From BM003 sp963783695 (lineage in GTDB: Bacteria; Pseudomonadota; Gammaproteobacteria; Steroidobacterales; BM003): DNA of 64,000 bases. Made by a program: the position numbers and the translations under genes. Below are positions 17,996-27,456 of the stretch, one piece after another (the first letter of the stretch is position 1; every line of letters starts with the position of its first letter). The notes below the pieces were generated by a model. The model worked only from the letters and a program-made list of their open reading frames with translations. It was not told where the DNA came from and made no database searches. The DNA lies in assembly GCA_963783695.1 (NCBI GenBank), contig CAWAOM010000001.1, forward strand, positions 806,001-870,000, written 5' to 3'.

Positions 17996-20266
17996 CTACT
18001 GCCCACCGCGCAACTGCATGACCAGTTGCAACAACGAGGGGTCACTGCGATGCCTGGCAAGACCGCCTTCGGCTACCTCCAGCGCCTCGTCTCGACGCCC
18101 TGCCGAATCCAGGGCCACCGCGTAGACGTAGACAAAACGGCTGCTGCCCGGATCGAGCTCCGCGGCCTTCTGCAACTCGGACAGTGCGGCCTCGGATTCG
18201 CCCTTGCGTACCAGCAGCAAACCCAAACTGTAGTGCAGCGCCCCGGATTGCGGCTGACGCGCAAGACCCTCGCGCAGCAATGCCTCCCCCTCGTCATCGC
18301 GGCCCTGAGCCCTGAGCATATCCGCCAGATTGGCGGTAGCCGGGGTGAAAATCGGGTCAATTGCCAACGCCTGGCGGTAGTAATCCTCGGCCTGGACAAA
18401 ATCCCCCTGGGCGCTATACAGATTTCCGAGATTTACCCGCGCCTCCGGCCTTTCCAGCGTGGTTTTCTGGGTCGCGATATATTCCTGGATCGCGCGCTGC
18501 AGGCGTCGCTGATCCTCGGGTTCGAGCTGATCTAGCGGTACGCCGGCAATACCGCTGGCCGCTTCGATACGAATCGCCAGCAGAGGGTCATCGAGCAGAT
18601 GTTGAGTGAGTTGCCAGCGTTGCGGCAGCGGCAACAGTCCGGCAGTCTCAACCGCCCCCAATCTCACCAGCGGTTCGTCGTCGAACAGTGCGCGAGCGAG
18701 ATCGGGCAGCGCGCGCTCGCTGAATACACCCTGCAGGTCGCGCACGGCCGTGCCCCTCGCAATCGCCGACTGGCTGGTGTCAGCCATGACCTCCACCAGC
18801 CGCGGGGTTGCGTTCGCCGCCCCGGTATTCAACGCCGCAAAGGCCCGTGCGAAGCTCTGGAACCCACCCGGCTCATCGCCGTACCACTCGCGCGTCTTCG
18901 CCGCCGCCCATTCGTCGTTTTCCTCGGCGTGACAATTGGTACAGGCGTTGGGCGTGCCCATCGAAACCGAGCGGTCGGGACGGGGTATCCGGAAACTGTG
19001 ATCGTGACGCGGATCGACCACCATGTAATCGCGAGGTGGCATATGACACTCCGCACAGTTGCCGCCTTCCTTGTCGGGGTCGTGTCGATGATGTTGACGG
19101 GCATCGTACTTGCTCGTCTGATGGCACTGCAGGCACACGCCGTTTCCGGGTGCGAGCAATTGCTGGCTATGCGGATCGTGGCAGTCGCTGCAGGTGACCC
19201 CGGCCTGGTACATCCGGCTTTGCAGAAACGAGCCGTACACATACACCTCGTCGCGTATCTGGCCATCCGGAAAATACAGGGGCGTGCTCAAAAGCGAGGG
19301 CCTGTGCGTCTGCATCAACGGCTGCCCATGCACATAGTCCTCACTGAGTTGCGAACGGCGCGAGTGACAGCGTGCACAACTCTCTATCTCTTTAGCGGTT
19401 TGTCGCGGTTCGCTGCGTCTCGCATTGCCGCTGGCGGCATCGATGATCCAGCTCACACCCCGGCGTTCGTCGAAGCTGACCGTTAACCCGTGGTTCGGCG
19501 GTATAGCGATATTCTCGCTATCCTTGCTGGCGCGCGCCCAGGCGACATGCGCCGAAGCCGGTCCGTGACAGGCCTCACACGATACGTCGATTTCTTTCCA
19601 GGTCGTATTAAACGTGTCAGTTTTGGCGTCATAATTCTTGCGTAGCCCGGTCGAATGACACTCGGCACACATGTAGTTCCAGTTCTGCTGCGGACCGGTC
19701 CAGTGCAACGGATCGTCATGGGCAATTTCTTCGTCGCCGTAGACATGAAACCAGCGTTGCCCACCTTGCGCTGGCGGTCGTGTATCCCACGCAACTCCAA
19801 GCGCCTGCACCCGGCCATCGGGAAAAGGGACCAGGTACTGCTGCAGCGGATACACGCCGAACACATGGGCGATCCGGAATTCCTCGAGTTTGCCTTCGGC
19901 GTTCTCGGTCCTGACAAAGAAATCGTCGCCACGGCGGCTAAAAGTCGAATGCACGCCGTGATGTTCGAACACCGAATTTTCAAAGTCGCCAAGTACCGTT
20001 TGAGTCGTTGCCGGCTGCATCGCAAGATCGTGGTGCGAGTCCGTATGGGCCGCGCTCTCTGCGGCATGGCAGGTGACACAGTCCGCTTTGCCCACATACT
20101 CGGGACTGGCAGTGGTAACTCCAGCCGCCAACAGGCCAAGGCAGCAAATAGCGAGATGAAGATGCGACAGGTGCGGCGGCCGCGAGGTGCCGCACCTGAG
20201 CGGGAGCATTGTCCGGGTGAGAGATCGCAATCGAGCCATTCCAGTCTGCATGTCCTCGTGCATCAT
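17996..20266 (-). CDS. Octaheme c-type cytochrome with HEAT-like and TPR repeats
   Basis: About 756 residues. Eight CxxCH heme-binding motifs are visible (CVTCH, CAECH, CEACH, CARCH, CSDCH, CLQCH, CAECH, CTNCH). They are followed by a helical HEAT-like region and then by C-terminal TPR repeats (RPEARVNLGNLYSAQGDFVQAEDYYRQALAIDP and two more). A hydrophobic segment before ASPEYVGKAD is an export signal, so the hemes sit in the periplasm. The start is uncertain: ATG at 20266, 20251 or 20239 are possible. The longest frame to 20371 would overlap the divergent channel gene, so I reject it. The gene is probably involved in anaerobic or extracellular electron transfer, by inference from the family. 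Confidence 0.85.
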   Translation of the reverse strand: MMHEDMQTGMARLRSLTRTMLPLRCGTSRPPHLSHLHLAICCLGLLAAGVTTASPEYVGKADCVTCHAAESAAHTDSHHDLAMQPATTQTVLGDFENSVFEHHGVHSTFSRRGDDFFVRTENAEGKLEEFRIAHVFGVYPLQQYLVPFPDGRVQALGVAWDTRPPAQGGQRWFHVYGDEEIAHDDPLHWTGPQQNWNYMCAECHSTGLRKNYDAKTDTFNTTWKEIDVSCEACHGPASAHVAWARASKDSENIAIPPNHGLTVSFDERRGVSWIIDAASGNARRSEPRQTAKEIESCARCHSRRSQLSEDYVHGQPLMQTHRPSLLSTPLYFPDGQIRDEVYVYGSFLQSRMYQAGVTCSDCHDPHSQQLLAPGNGVCLQCHQTSKYDARQHHRHDPDKEGGNCAECHMPPRDYMVVDPRHDHSFRIPRPDRSVSMGTPNACTNCHAEENDEWAAAKTREWYGDEPGGFQSFARAFAALNTGAANATPRLVEVMADTSQSAIARGTAVRDLQGVFSERALPDLARALFDDEPLVRLGAVETAGLLPLPQRWQLTQHLLDDPLLAIRIEAASGIAGVPLDQLEPEDQRRLQRAIQEYIATQKTTLERPEARVNLGNLYSAQGDFVQAEDYYRQALAIDPIFTPATANLADMLRAQGRDDEGEALLREGLARQPQSGALHYSLGLLLVRKGESEAALSELQKAAELDPGSSRFVYVYAVALDSAGRRDEALEVAEGGLARHRSDPSLLQLVMQLRGGQ

Positions 20267-20334
20267 AACCCAGTCAAACCCTGGCCGAATCTCGGGTAAA
20301 CTGCATTCATCGGAAAAAGCAGCAGGGTCAAATT

Positions 20335-23300
20335 GTGACAAACACCGCGAAGGATACTGGGTTGCGTCCACATCGCCGTGAATTGCACCCCCCCGGACTG
20401 ATCACCGCGCTGCTGGTCATGGCCTGTCTGGCGCTGCCGGGCGCGATGCCGCTTCTGGCCCAGGGCACCGGCCCCACTGCGTTATCGGCGCCGGTGATAG
20501 AACAACGCATTAAAGAAATTGAGGCGGCATCCGATATCGACGACGAGACCAGGAGCCGCCTGCAGGAGCAGTATCGCCGCGCGCTCGGCTATCTCGAAGC
20601 GGCGGAGGCCAGTAAAAGGACCCGACAGCAGTTCGCGAGCGCCCGTGAAACCGCGGCCGGGCAAGCGAAAAAAGAACGCGAAGCACTGGTCAAACTCGAG
20701 GCCGAACAGACCGAGGTGAAACTGGACATCGCAGAAGAATCTTCGGCCAGTGTTATTGAGCAGCTGCTAAACCAGGAGAAAGCCAACCGGGCTGCCGTCG
20801 ATGCCAAGCTCAACGATCTCGAGACGCGCCTGAAAACCGAAGCCAACCGGCCTGCCGAAATCCGCCAGCGTCTGATCGAGGCTCGCGATCAGACCGGAAC
20901 GATTGCCGATCAGTTAAATACGCCAGCGCCGGCGGCGGAGTCGGCGCGGGATACCGAAGCGCGCAGATGGGTGTTACAGACCCAGGCGGCAGCGGTCAGT
21001 GCCGAGATCCAGGCGCTCGACCAGGAATTGCTCAGCCAGCCCATGCGTATCGAACTGCTACAGGCACAACGTGACCGCAGCTCGCGCAGCCTTAATCGCA
21101 TGGACACACGGGTCCAGCTACTGGAAAAAGCGCTCGCCAAGCGCCGCCAGTCCGAGGCGGAGGAAGCTGTCGACGCGGCCGAAATCGCGGGCGAGGATGC
21201 CGAAAAGCTTCATCCGCTCGCCAAGGCGCTGGCAGACAAAAATACGCAACTCGGCATTGAACTCACGACCCTGACGACGAATCTGGAAGCAACCAGCAGG
21301 GAAGACGCGAGCACCCGGTCCGAGTTGAAACGCCTCGAGGAGGAAAACAGTTCCGCCCGGCAGAAACTCGAAGTCGCCGGGCTAAGCCAGACTCTCGGAG
21401 TGGCGCTGCAGGAGGTTCGCCATGACCTGCCGGATGTCCGTGTTATCCGCAAGCAATCCCGGGCGCGCGAGAATGCCATCGCCAACGCCGGTCTTCGGGG
21501 TCTCACATATGAAGAGGAACGACGCAACCTGCGCGATCCCGGAGCCTACGTAGACGGCTTATTCGAGGAATACGAAGAGGAACAACTGCAACGGCCCGGC
21601 TCCGATGGCACTGACGAAGCCGCACAAACCCAACCCTACGATCGCGAGGCATTGCGCCAGCCCCTGATGGATCTCGCCGCGAGCTATCGCGACCTGCTCG
21701 ACCGCGTCATCGACACGAACGATGACTACATACGCGCTATGACCGAGCTGGATTTCGTCAGCCAACGCTTGCTGACCACATCGACCGAGTTCGAACGTTT
21801 CCTGGACGAGCGCCTGCTCTGGGTACGTAGTGCCGACCCGGTGGACTTCGAGTCGGCACTCAAATTGCCCGGAGAGATTGTCAATTTCCTGTCCCCCTCA
21901 CAGTGGACCGGACTGGTAGCCACATACTGGTACGAGATACGTCATTCGCCGTTGTTGCTTCTGGCGATACTCGTGTTTGTCGGACTAATGACAATGACGC
22001 CCCGTTTCGTTGACGCAGTGCGTGCGACCGCCAAGAAGGTTCGGCGCATATCCACCGATGCTTACAAATGGACCGCCGAGGCGCTTGGATACAGCCTGCT
22101 TCTGACCCTGGCGTGGCCGCTCTTGAGCCTTGCCAGCGGATGGTATCTGTACCACTCGCTGGAGGGCGGGGTATTCGAAAAGGCCGCCGGTTTTGCGCTG
22201 TTGAGGCTGACCCCCGCGCTTTTCTTTCTGCGCGGTTTCCGAGTGCTCTGCATGAGTGGGGGGATTGGCGAGGTTCATTTCAAGTGGTCGCCCACCCACC
22301 TGAAGCGCCTGCGCGGTCAGATTGATCGTTTCATGATCATGTTCCTGGTGCCGTTGTTCGTACTGATCACGACATTCCGGATGGATCCCGGCGCGCCTGC
22401 CGACGAACTCGGCAAGCTTACTTTTATCGTCCTTCTCGTTGGAATGGCGCTGTTCTTCGACGGCCTGTTTCGGCCAGATAAGGGTGTATTCAGCGGCTTG
22501 CGCCCGGAGGGTTTCAGTCGTACCAGCCTCGGTCTGAAACGGGCTTTCTATGCAGTACTGATCATCGTGCCGATTGGGCTCGGGATACTGATGCTGGCCG
22601 GCTACATCTATACCGCGGGAGAGATTGTCCGCCGCGTGGTAACGACGATGTGGCTGCTGCTCGGCTTGGTAGTGATACACGAACTGGCTTTGCGCTGGTT
22701 GTTACTGGTCCGGCGCAAGCTGAGATTGAAACAGGCGCGCGAACGCCGCGCTGCTGCACTGGCCGCGCAGGAAGAGGACGAACATAGCGAGGGCTCGAGC
22801 GACGATATTGCGCTGCATATAGACGAACCCGAAATCGATATCGTCTCGCTCGATGCGCAAACCCGCAAACTGGTCAACGCCGGCCTACTGGTTCTCGCCA
22901 TTTCCGGCGTGTGGCTGATCTGGTCCTCGGTGCTGCCGGCGCTGGGGATGCTAAACGAAGTTACGCTGTGGTCACAGATTGAGAACGTCAACGGCGAACC
23001 CACCGCAGTCCCGGTGACCCTTGCCACGCTTGGAAAAGCGATTCTGATCGCCATCCTGACCATTGTCGCGGCGAAAAACCTGCCGTCGCTGCTCGAGATC
23101 ATCCTCCTGCAGCGCCTCGATATCACCTCTGGCTCGCGACTCGCGGTCAGTACGCTTGCGCGCTATACCATTGCGGCCTTCGGCACAATGTTATTTTTGT
23201 CTACGATCGGAGGGAGCTGGTCGAAGATCCAGTGGCTGGTCGCGGCATTGAGCGTGGGCATCGGATTCGGGCTGCAAGAAATTGTCGCCAACTTCATTAG

Positions 23301-23841
23301 TGGCATTATCATCCTGCTCGAGCGCCCGGTGCGGGTCGGTGACACGGTGACCGTGGGAGACACGAGCGGTATCGTGACCCGTATCCAGATACGCGCAACC
23401 ACGATCACCAATTGGGAACGGCAGGAGCTGCTGGTCCCGAATAAGGAGTTCATTACCGGAAGGGTCCTGAACTGGACTCTGTCGGACGAAGTAATCAGGC
23501 TATCTATCCCGGTCGGTGTGGCGTACGGGAGCAATGTCGAACAGGCACTGCAGCTGATGAACCAGGCCGCGGTGGCTCATCCGCGCATACTCGAGGATCC
23601 GCCGCCGTTTGTGATGTTCGACAGTTTCGGCGATAACTCACTGAACCTGATCGTGCGCGCGTATGTCGCCTCAATCGCGTACCGGCGCGAAACGACGAGC
23701 GACATCAATCGTGAAATCAATCGCCTGTTCAACGAGCACGAGATAGTGATCTCTTTCCCGCAGCGCGATGTGCATCTCGATACGCTTTCGCCCCTCGAGA
23801 TTCGCCTGCACCGCGACAGCGACGCGGCCGAGCCGGCGTGA
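20335..23841 (+). CDS. Large mechanosensitive ion channel, MscS superfamily (MscK/MscM-like)
   Basis: 1168 residues with a GTG start. The N-terminal signal or anchor ends near MPLLAQG, and a long periplasmic coiled-coil follows (about 50-400, Glu/Arg/Ala-rich). Many transmembrane helices lie at about 530-960. The C-terminal MscS domain has the pore-side AALSVGIGFGLQEIVANFISG, then RPVRVGDTVTVGDTSGIVTRIQIRATTI and ELLVPNKEFITGRVLNW. Length and order match E. coli MscK (about 1120) and MscM (YjeP, about 1107). Role: tension-gated efflux during hypo-osmotic shock, in the inner membrane. It is divergent from the cytochrome gene and followed 60 bases later by a hydrolase. Confidence 0.93.
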   Translation: MTNTAKDTGLRPHRRELHPPGLITALLVMACLALPGAMPLLAQGTGPTALSAPVIEQRIKEIEAASDIDDETRSRLQEQYRRALGYLEAAEASKRTRQQFASARETAAGQAKKEREALVKLEAEQTEVKLDIAEESSASVIEQLLNQEKANRAAVDAKLNDLETRLKTEANRPAEIRQRLIEARDQTGTIADQLNTPAPAAESARDTEARRWVLQTQAAAVSAEIQALDQELLSQPMRIELLQAQRDRSSRSLNRMDTRVQLLEKALAKRRQSEAEEAVDAAEIAGEDAEKLHPLAKALADKNTQLGIELTTLTTNLEATSREDASTRSELKRLEEENSSARQKLEVAGLSQTLGVALQEVRHDLPDVRVIRKQSRARENAIANAGLRGLTYEEERRNLRDPGAYVDGLFEEYEEEQLQRPGSDGTDEAAQTQPYDREALRQPLMDLAASYRDLLDRVIDTNDDYIRAMTELDFVSQRLLTTSTEFERFLDERLLWVRSADPVDFESALKLPGEIVNFLSPSQWTGLVATYWYEIRHSPLLLLAILVFVGLMTMTPRFVDAVRATAKKVRRISTDAYKWTAEALGYSLLLTLAWPLLSLASGWYLYHSLEGGVFEKAAGFALLRLTPALFFLRGFRVLCMSGGIGEVHFKWSPTHLKRLRGQIDRFMIMFLVPLFVLITTFRMDPGAPADELGKLTFIVLLVGMALFFDGLFRPDKGVFSGLRPEGFSRTSLGLKRAFYAVLIIVPIGLGILMLAGYIYTAGEIVRRVVTTMWLLLGLVVIHELALRWLLLVRRKLRLKQARERRAAALAAQEEDEHSEGSSDDIALHIDEPEIDIVSLDAQTRKLVNAGLLVLAISGVWLIWSSVLPALGMLNEVTLWSQIENVNGEPTAVPVTLATLGKAILIAILTIVAAKNLPSLLEIILLQRLDITSGSRLAVSTLARYTIAAFGTMLFLSTIGGSWSKIQWLVAALSVGIGFGLQEIVANFISGIIILLERPVRVGDTVTVGDTSGIVTRIQIRATTITNWERQELLVPNKEFITGRVLNWTLSDEVIRLSIPVGVAYGSNVEQALQLMNQAAVAHPRILEDPPPFVMFDSFGDNSLNLIVRAYVASIAYRRETTSDINREINRLFNEHEIVISFPQRDVHLDTLSPLEIRLHRDSDAAEPA

Positions 23842-23901
23842 TCCGGTCCGGGTTGGCGGCTCCGCCATGGCACCGACGCGAACGCGACCACTCGCTCCGG
23901 C

Positions 23902-24798
23902 ATGGCTGACTTTCCGACCCCGGAGCAGTGGCGGGCCTCGGGCGAGACGTTCGAGCATGACGGCAGCAGGATTTTCTTCCGCCTCGACGGAGAGGGGCCG
24001 CCGCTGGTTCTTCTGCACGGATTCCCGACCTCGTCCTGGGACTGGCATCGGGTCTGGCCGGCTCTGACCGACCATTTTCGCGTTCTGGCCGCGGATTTCC
24101 TTGGTTTCGGCTTGTCGGAAAAACCACGCGATCACAGCTACTCGCTGCTGGCACAGACCGACCTGATCGGGACACTGAGCGAATACGTTGGCTTCAGGCG
24201 CTTCCACCTGCTCGCTCACGACTATGGCGTCAGCGTCGCCCAGGAACTGCTGGCCCGCGATTTCGATCGCCGCAACACCGATATGCCAACGGTACTGAGA
24301 TCCGTGTGTTTCCTGAATGGCGGCCTGTTCCCGGAGGTTCACCGGCCGCGACCGATACAACGCCTTTTGCTAAGCCCGGTTGGGCCTGTGCTAACCCGGC
24401 TGCTGAACCGGCGCTCGTTCGGACGCAGTTTTGCTCCCCTGTTCGGTCGCGATACCCAGCCGAGCGAAATCGAGCTTGATGCCTACTGGCAGCTGATCGA
24501 ACATTTTGGCGGGCGTTATATCAGCCATAAACTGCTTCGCTATATACCCGAGAGGAGAAATCAGCGGAGTCGCTGGGTAGGTTCGCTGCAACGGGCTCAC
24601 TGCCGCTTGCGTCTGATCAATGGCAACGCCGACCCGGTATCAGGCGCGCATCTCGCTGCGCGATACCGCGAACTCGTCCCCGAGCCGGACATCGTGCACC
24701 TCGCAAACATCGGGCATTACCCACATATGGAAGCACCGCAAGCGGTCGTCGATGCGTTTCTCGCCTTCCTTAGCCTCGAGCCCGATCCGCCGTCGTGA
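23902..24798 (+). CDS. Alpha/beta hydrolase, MEST-like / haloalkane dehalogenase-like
   Basis: 298 residues of alpha/beta hydrolase fold. The elbow is LLAHDYGVSVAQELL, so the nucleophile is an aspartate (about residue 107), as in haloalkane dehalogenases and epoxide hydrolases. The oxyanion motif is LHGFPTSSWDW and the histidine lies in NIGHYPHMEAP. Several segments resemble vertebrate MEST: HDYG.SVAQELL, then LNGGLFPE.HRP, LLSPVGPVLTRLLN, and SRWVGSL. This is a closer resemblance than to canonical dehalogenases. It follows the channel gene by 60 bases and may be co-transcribed. Substrate unknown; cytoplasmic. Confidence 0.85.
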   Translation: MADFPTPEQWRASGETFEHDGSRIFFRLDGEGPPLVLLHGFPTSSWDWHRVWPALTDHFRVLAADFLGFGLSEKPRDHSYSLLAQTDLIGTLSEYVGFRRFHLLAHDYGVSVAQELLARDFDRRNTDMPTVLRSVCFLNGGLFPEVHRPRPIQRLLLSPVGPVLTRLLNRRSFGRSFAPLFGRDTQPSEIELDAYWQLIEHFGGRYISHKLLRYIPERRNQRSRWVGSLQRAHCRLRLINGNADPVSGAHLAARYRELVPEPDIVHLANIGHYPHMEAPQAVVDAFLAFLSLEPDPPS

Positions 24799-24970
24799 CG
24801 GCTCCGCTTCTGTCTTCTGTGCCATGGGATCGGCTGCAGCAACACGATTCGGCGGAATTTTTCAAGAAATCCCCTATTTATTGGAAACTTATGATGCATT
24901 TTGACTCTTTTGCCTGATATCATTAAGGGCTTTCCACGGTTCGTCCGACCCCGATTAGCAAGGGAGTGAA

Positions 24971-25516
24971 ATGAGCTGGTACATCCACGGACGGGGAGAC
25001 AAGCTTCGTTATCACGTCGACGGCAAGGGCCCTCCGCATATCGAGGGCACGGCGTTTCGGCATGAGTGCGATCCGCTCTCCGAAAATACGACCTACCAGG
25101 AGTGCCGTACGCTCAGTACGTCGCGCTTCGAGATAGCGTTGTATCCGGCCAAGGCGACTGGCCCCGGTGCAAGCCAGAATGCGCTTGCCATGTTCGGGCT
25201 GGCCAATTCTGTGGCAGCGGACCCTGGCAAGGTCCACTACCGGCTTCGCTTCCACCCCAGCCGCGACCCGTGGCTGACCTGTGTCGTCGCATTGCCGGAA
25301 CACAGCTTCCAGAGAACGTGGAAACTGCTACGCGACGTGATGTTGAGTCCGCGGCTCGAATACCTGATCGCGATGAATTTTGTGGGTTTTCGCAACCCAC
25401 TCACGCGCGGCGCCTACCCGACCTGCCAGGAATTCATGAACGGGCGTATTTTCTATGAGCACGAAAGCGATTTTCAGCTTCGCGTGAACCCGCCGAATTC
25501 AGACCTCGAGGTCTGA
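24971..25516 (+). CDS. Hypothetical protein
   Basis: 181 residues. The start at 24971 is backed by AGGGAGTGA five bases or so upstream. The sequence is mixed alpha/beta with clear aromatic and hydrophobic positions (YRLRFHPSRDPWLTCVVALPEHSFQ, LEYLIAMNFVGFRNP). There is no signal peptide or membrane helix. No family recognised. It is convergent with the DUF3014 gene, with 38 bases between the ends. Confidence 0.7.
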   Translation: MSWYIHGRGDKLRYHVDGKGPPHIEGTAFRHECDPLSENTTYQECRTLSTSRFEIALYPAKATGPGASQNALAMFGLANSVAADPGKVHYRLRFHPSRDPWLTCVVALPEHSFQRTWKLLRDVMLSPRLEYLIAMNFVGFRNPLTRGAYPTCQEFMNGRIFYEHESDFQLRVNPPNSDLEV

Positions 25517-25554
25517 TGGCAGTCCTTGCGGTGCCGGGCGGCGTTTCCCTGACC

Positions 25555-26412
25555 TTATTCGACTGCAGGCAATCCCGCGGCACCTAGCGGCAAACCGGCG
25601 ATCAGCGCACGAAACTCGCGTAATTTCGCCTTGACGACTGCGGCGTTGGCGCGACCCATCCGCATCAACACTTTTTGCCCGGCGGATGCCGCCTCGAGGT
25701 CATCGTCGGCATACACGTAAAGTACATGCGGCCGCTCAACCCGGATCGGATCGGCCGGCACCGGTGCAGCCAGCAGATCGTCGATGACTTCCAGTGCCCG
25801 CGTATTGAACGACTGGTTGGGATAACCGAGCTCACGGTATGCCTCCTGGAACAGAGGGTAATAGCGCTGATATAAAGCCGCCGTCTGTTGGGCATCGGTC
25901 GCTCCGACCAGTTTGACGAATGACGAATACCGGGCGTAGTTGTCACTGCCTATCACTCGCGCTTTCTCAGGCCCATCGATGACGAATCTTCCTTCAATGG
26001 GCTTTACCGGGCGCAATTGCAGCGCCGCCTTTTCGCGCGGCAGGTTATCCACCGTAACCACAATTTTGCGGACTATGTCCTTGGCCACCAGCGACTGTGC
26101 CACCCAGTCATCGCCGACGACTTGTGCAAGCCCACTTGAAAAAACAGGATCGCTCTCATCCAGTTTTGGTAAGGGTTCGGCCGGTGGTGGTGGTTCTGAA
26201 ACCAGCGGCGGCGGCGGAACGATTTCGACAGGCGCGGGGCTGACCAACGGGTCCGGTGTGCGAACCGGCTGGAGTGGCTCCGAATCCGGTGGCGCTGGTG
26301 TCTCCAGCGCAATCTCCTGCGTCAGCTCGTCATCACCACCGCGCTGGAAAAACACGACCACGCCGATGAGTAATGCGAGCGCCGCGACAACGATTAAATA
26401 TGTTCGCCCCAT
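25555..26412 (-). CDS. DUF3014 domain membrane-anchored protein
   Basis: 285 residues from ATG 26412, which has GGAGTGA upstream. One N-terminal transmembrane helix (YLIVVAALALLIGVVVFF) is followed by a long Pro/Glu-rich linker (about 35-85). A C-terminal DUF3014 domain then begins near IVRKIVVTVDNLPREKAALQLRPVKPIEGRF. The arrangement suggests a periplasmic domain on a flexible stalk anchored in the inner membrane. DUF3014 has no established function. The gene is alone on the minus strand, convergent to the hypothetical gene at 24971. Confidence 0.85.
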   Translation of the reverse strand: MGRTYLIVVAALALLIGVVVFFQRGGDDELTQEIALETPAPPDSEPLQPVRTPDPLVSPAPVEIVPPPPLVSEPPPPAEPLPKLDESDPVFSSGLAQVVGDDWVAQSLVAKDIVRKIVVTVDNLPREKAALQLRPVKPIEGRFVIDGPEKARVIGSDNYARYSSFVKLVGATDAQQTAALYQRYYPLFQEAYRELGYPNQSFNTRALEVIDDLLAAPVPADPIRVERPHVLYVYADDDLEAASAGQKVLMRMGRANAAVVKAKLREFRALIAGLPLGAAGLPAVE

Positions 26413-26557
26413 GAATTCACTCCAGTCCGGTCCGTCACCCGGTTGCCGAAACATTCGGCCCACGACAACAGACAATACCCGAAACTGTCACCCCCGTGAT
26501 TGCCATTTGCGAGTCTATTGCCCGCTCAATCCAAACCAACCTGACGAGTGGCAAAAA

Positions 26558-27268
26558 CTATTGCGAGTAGTAACGATAACGGCCGTCGTGAATATTGCCC
26601 TGGCGATCGAAATTGCAAGTGTAGTGCAACTCGGCACGCCCGCCGTGGCGCCAATGCACCTTTGCATCCCCCATCAGATCACGGCCGTCGAGATGGGAAT
26701 TCTGCATTTCGATTCTGTCGACATCGCCATGTTCGGCTTTGAGATGACGTTTGAGTTCATGTTTGCACGCTTTGCGCAACTGGCTACGATCCTCGAATGG
26801 ATCACCGCCATTGTGCTGCCAGTTATAGCGCTCATTTTCATGTTTCTGATTTTGATCGTGGTCTTTGTCAGAGTCGTTGTTTGACATTGCAGCCGCCGCC
26901 AGAGCCAGCCCGAGGACACCGACACCGATCGCCGCGGCGGTCGCATCCGAGTCGTCATCGTGGTGATCGTTGTCACGACGTTCACCATCCACCCTGACGC
27001 TCACGACTTCCTTGTGACGGATTTTGCATACGAATTTCCGGCGATTGCCGTTATTGGTCTTGACCCGGCCGCGCACCTTGTAATTGTGGTTATCCTTGGC
27101 TTCTACCGAGACGTCGTCGGTGTTCCAGAAACCGTAATTGGATCCAAGATACACCTCGCAGGATCGCCGGGCGTCGCGTTCCGTGTAATTGGCATAGGCC
27201 GATTCCATCGGCGCCAGCGCCAAAGCAGCCACAACCGCATAAATAGTAACTTCCCGTGCTCGCAGCAT
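26558..27268 (-). CDS. Secreted His/Asp-rich hypothetical protein
   Basis: 236 residues with GGGAGAA before ATG 27268. A signal peptide ends about ESAYA. The mature N-terminal part contains paired cysteines (SCEVYLGSNYGF and KFVCKIRHKEVV), likely a disulfide. A His/Asp-rich run (DNDHHDDDSD) precedes one hydrophobic stretch (about 110-130, AAAIGVGVLGLALAAAAM). A second charged run (DSDKDHDQNQKHEN) leads to another Cys-containing domain (RKACKHELKRHLKAEHGD and ELHYTCNFD). It looks like two similar small domains around a hydrophobic spacer. No family recognised; metal binding is possible. Confidence 0.7.
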   Translation of the reverse strand: MLRAREVTIYAVVAALALAPMESAYANYTERDARRSCEVYLGSNYGFWNTDDVSVEAKDNHNYKVRGRVKTNNGNRRKFVCKIRHKEVVSVRVDGERRDNDHHDDDSDATAAAIGVGVLGLALAAAAMSNNDSDKDHDQNQKHENERYNWQHNGGDPFEDRSQLRKACKHELKRHLKAEHGDVDRIEMQNSHLDGRDLMGDAKVHWRHGGRAELHYTCNFDRQGNIHDGRYRYYSQ

Positions 27269-27456
27269 CGTATTCTCCCGCCCATTTTGCGCAAAACCTA
27301 TACTATTAACAGAAAGACGAACCTCGCGCCAGATGCCGATTTGGGTGCATTCCTCCGCCTCCAGAATCGTCCGAACAATATGGCTCTGGTCGCATCCACG
27401 CGGCCGAAGTCGACGAATTCAAATAATTGCAATTCTCTGATCGCAGATAAATACCC

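Noticed and set aside
22068..22325. An 85-codon plus-strand frame in the channel gene
   Set aside because: It is an out-of-frame reading of the MscS-family gene, without its own signals.
25940..26884. A 314-codon plus-strand frame with Ser/Gly/Thr-rich repeats and hydrophobic stretches
   Set aside because: It is antisense to the DUF3014 gene and the secreted His/Asp-rich gene, and the repeat comes from the Pro-rich linker read backwards.
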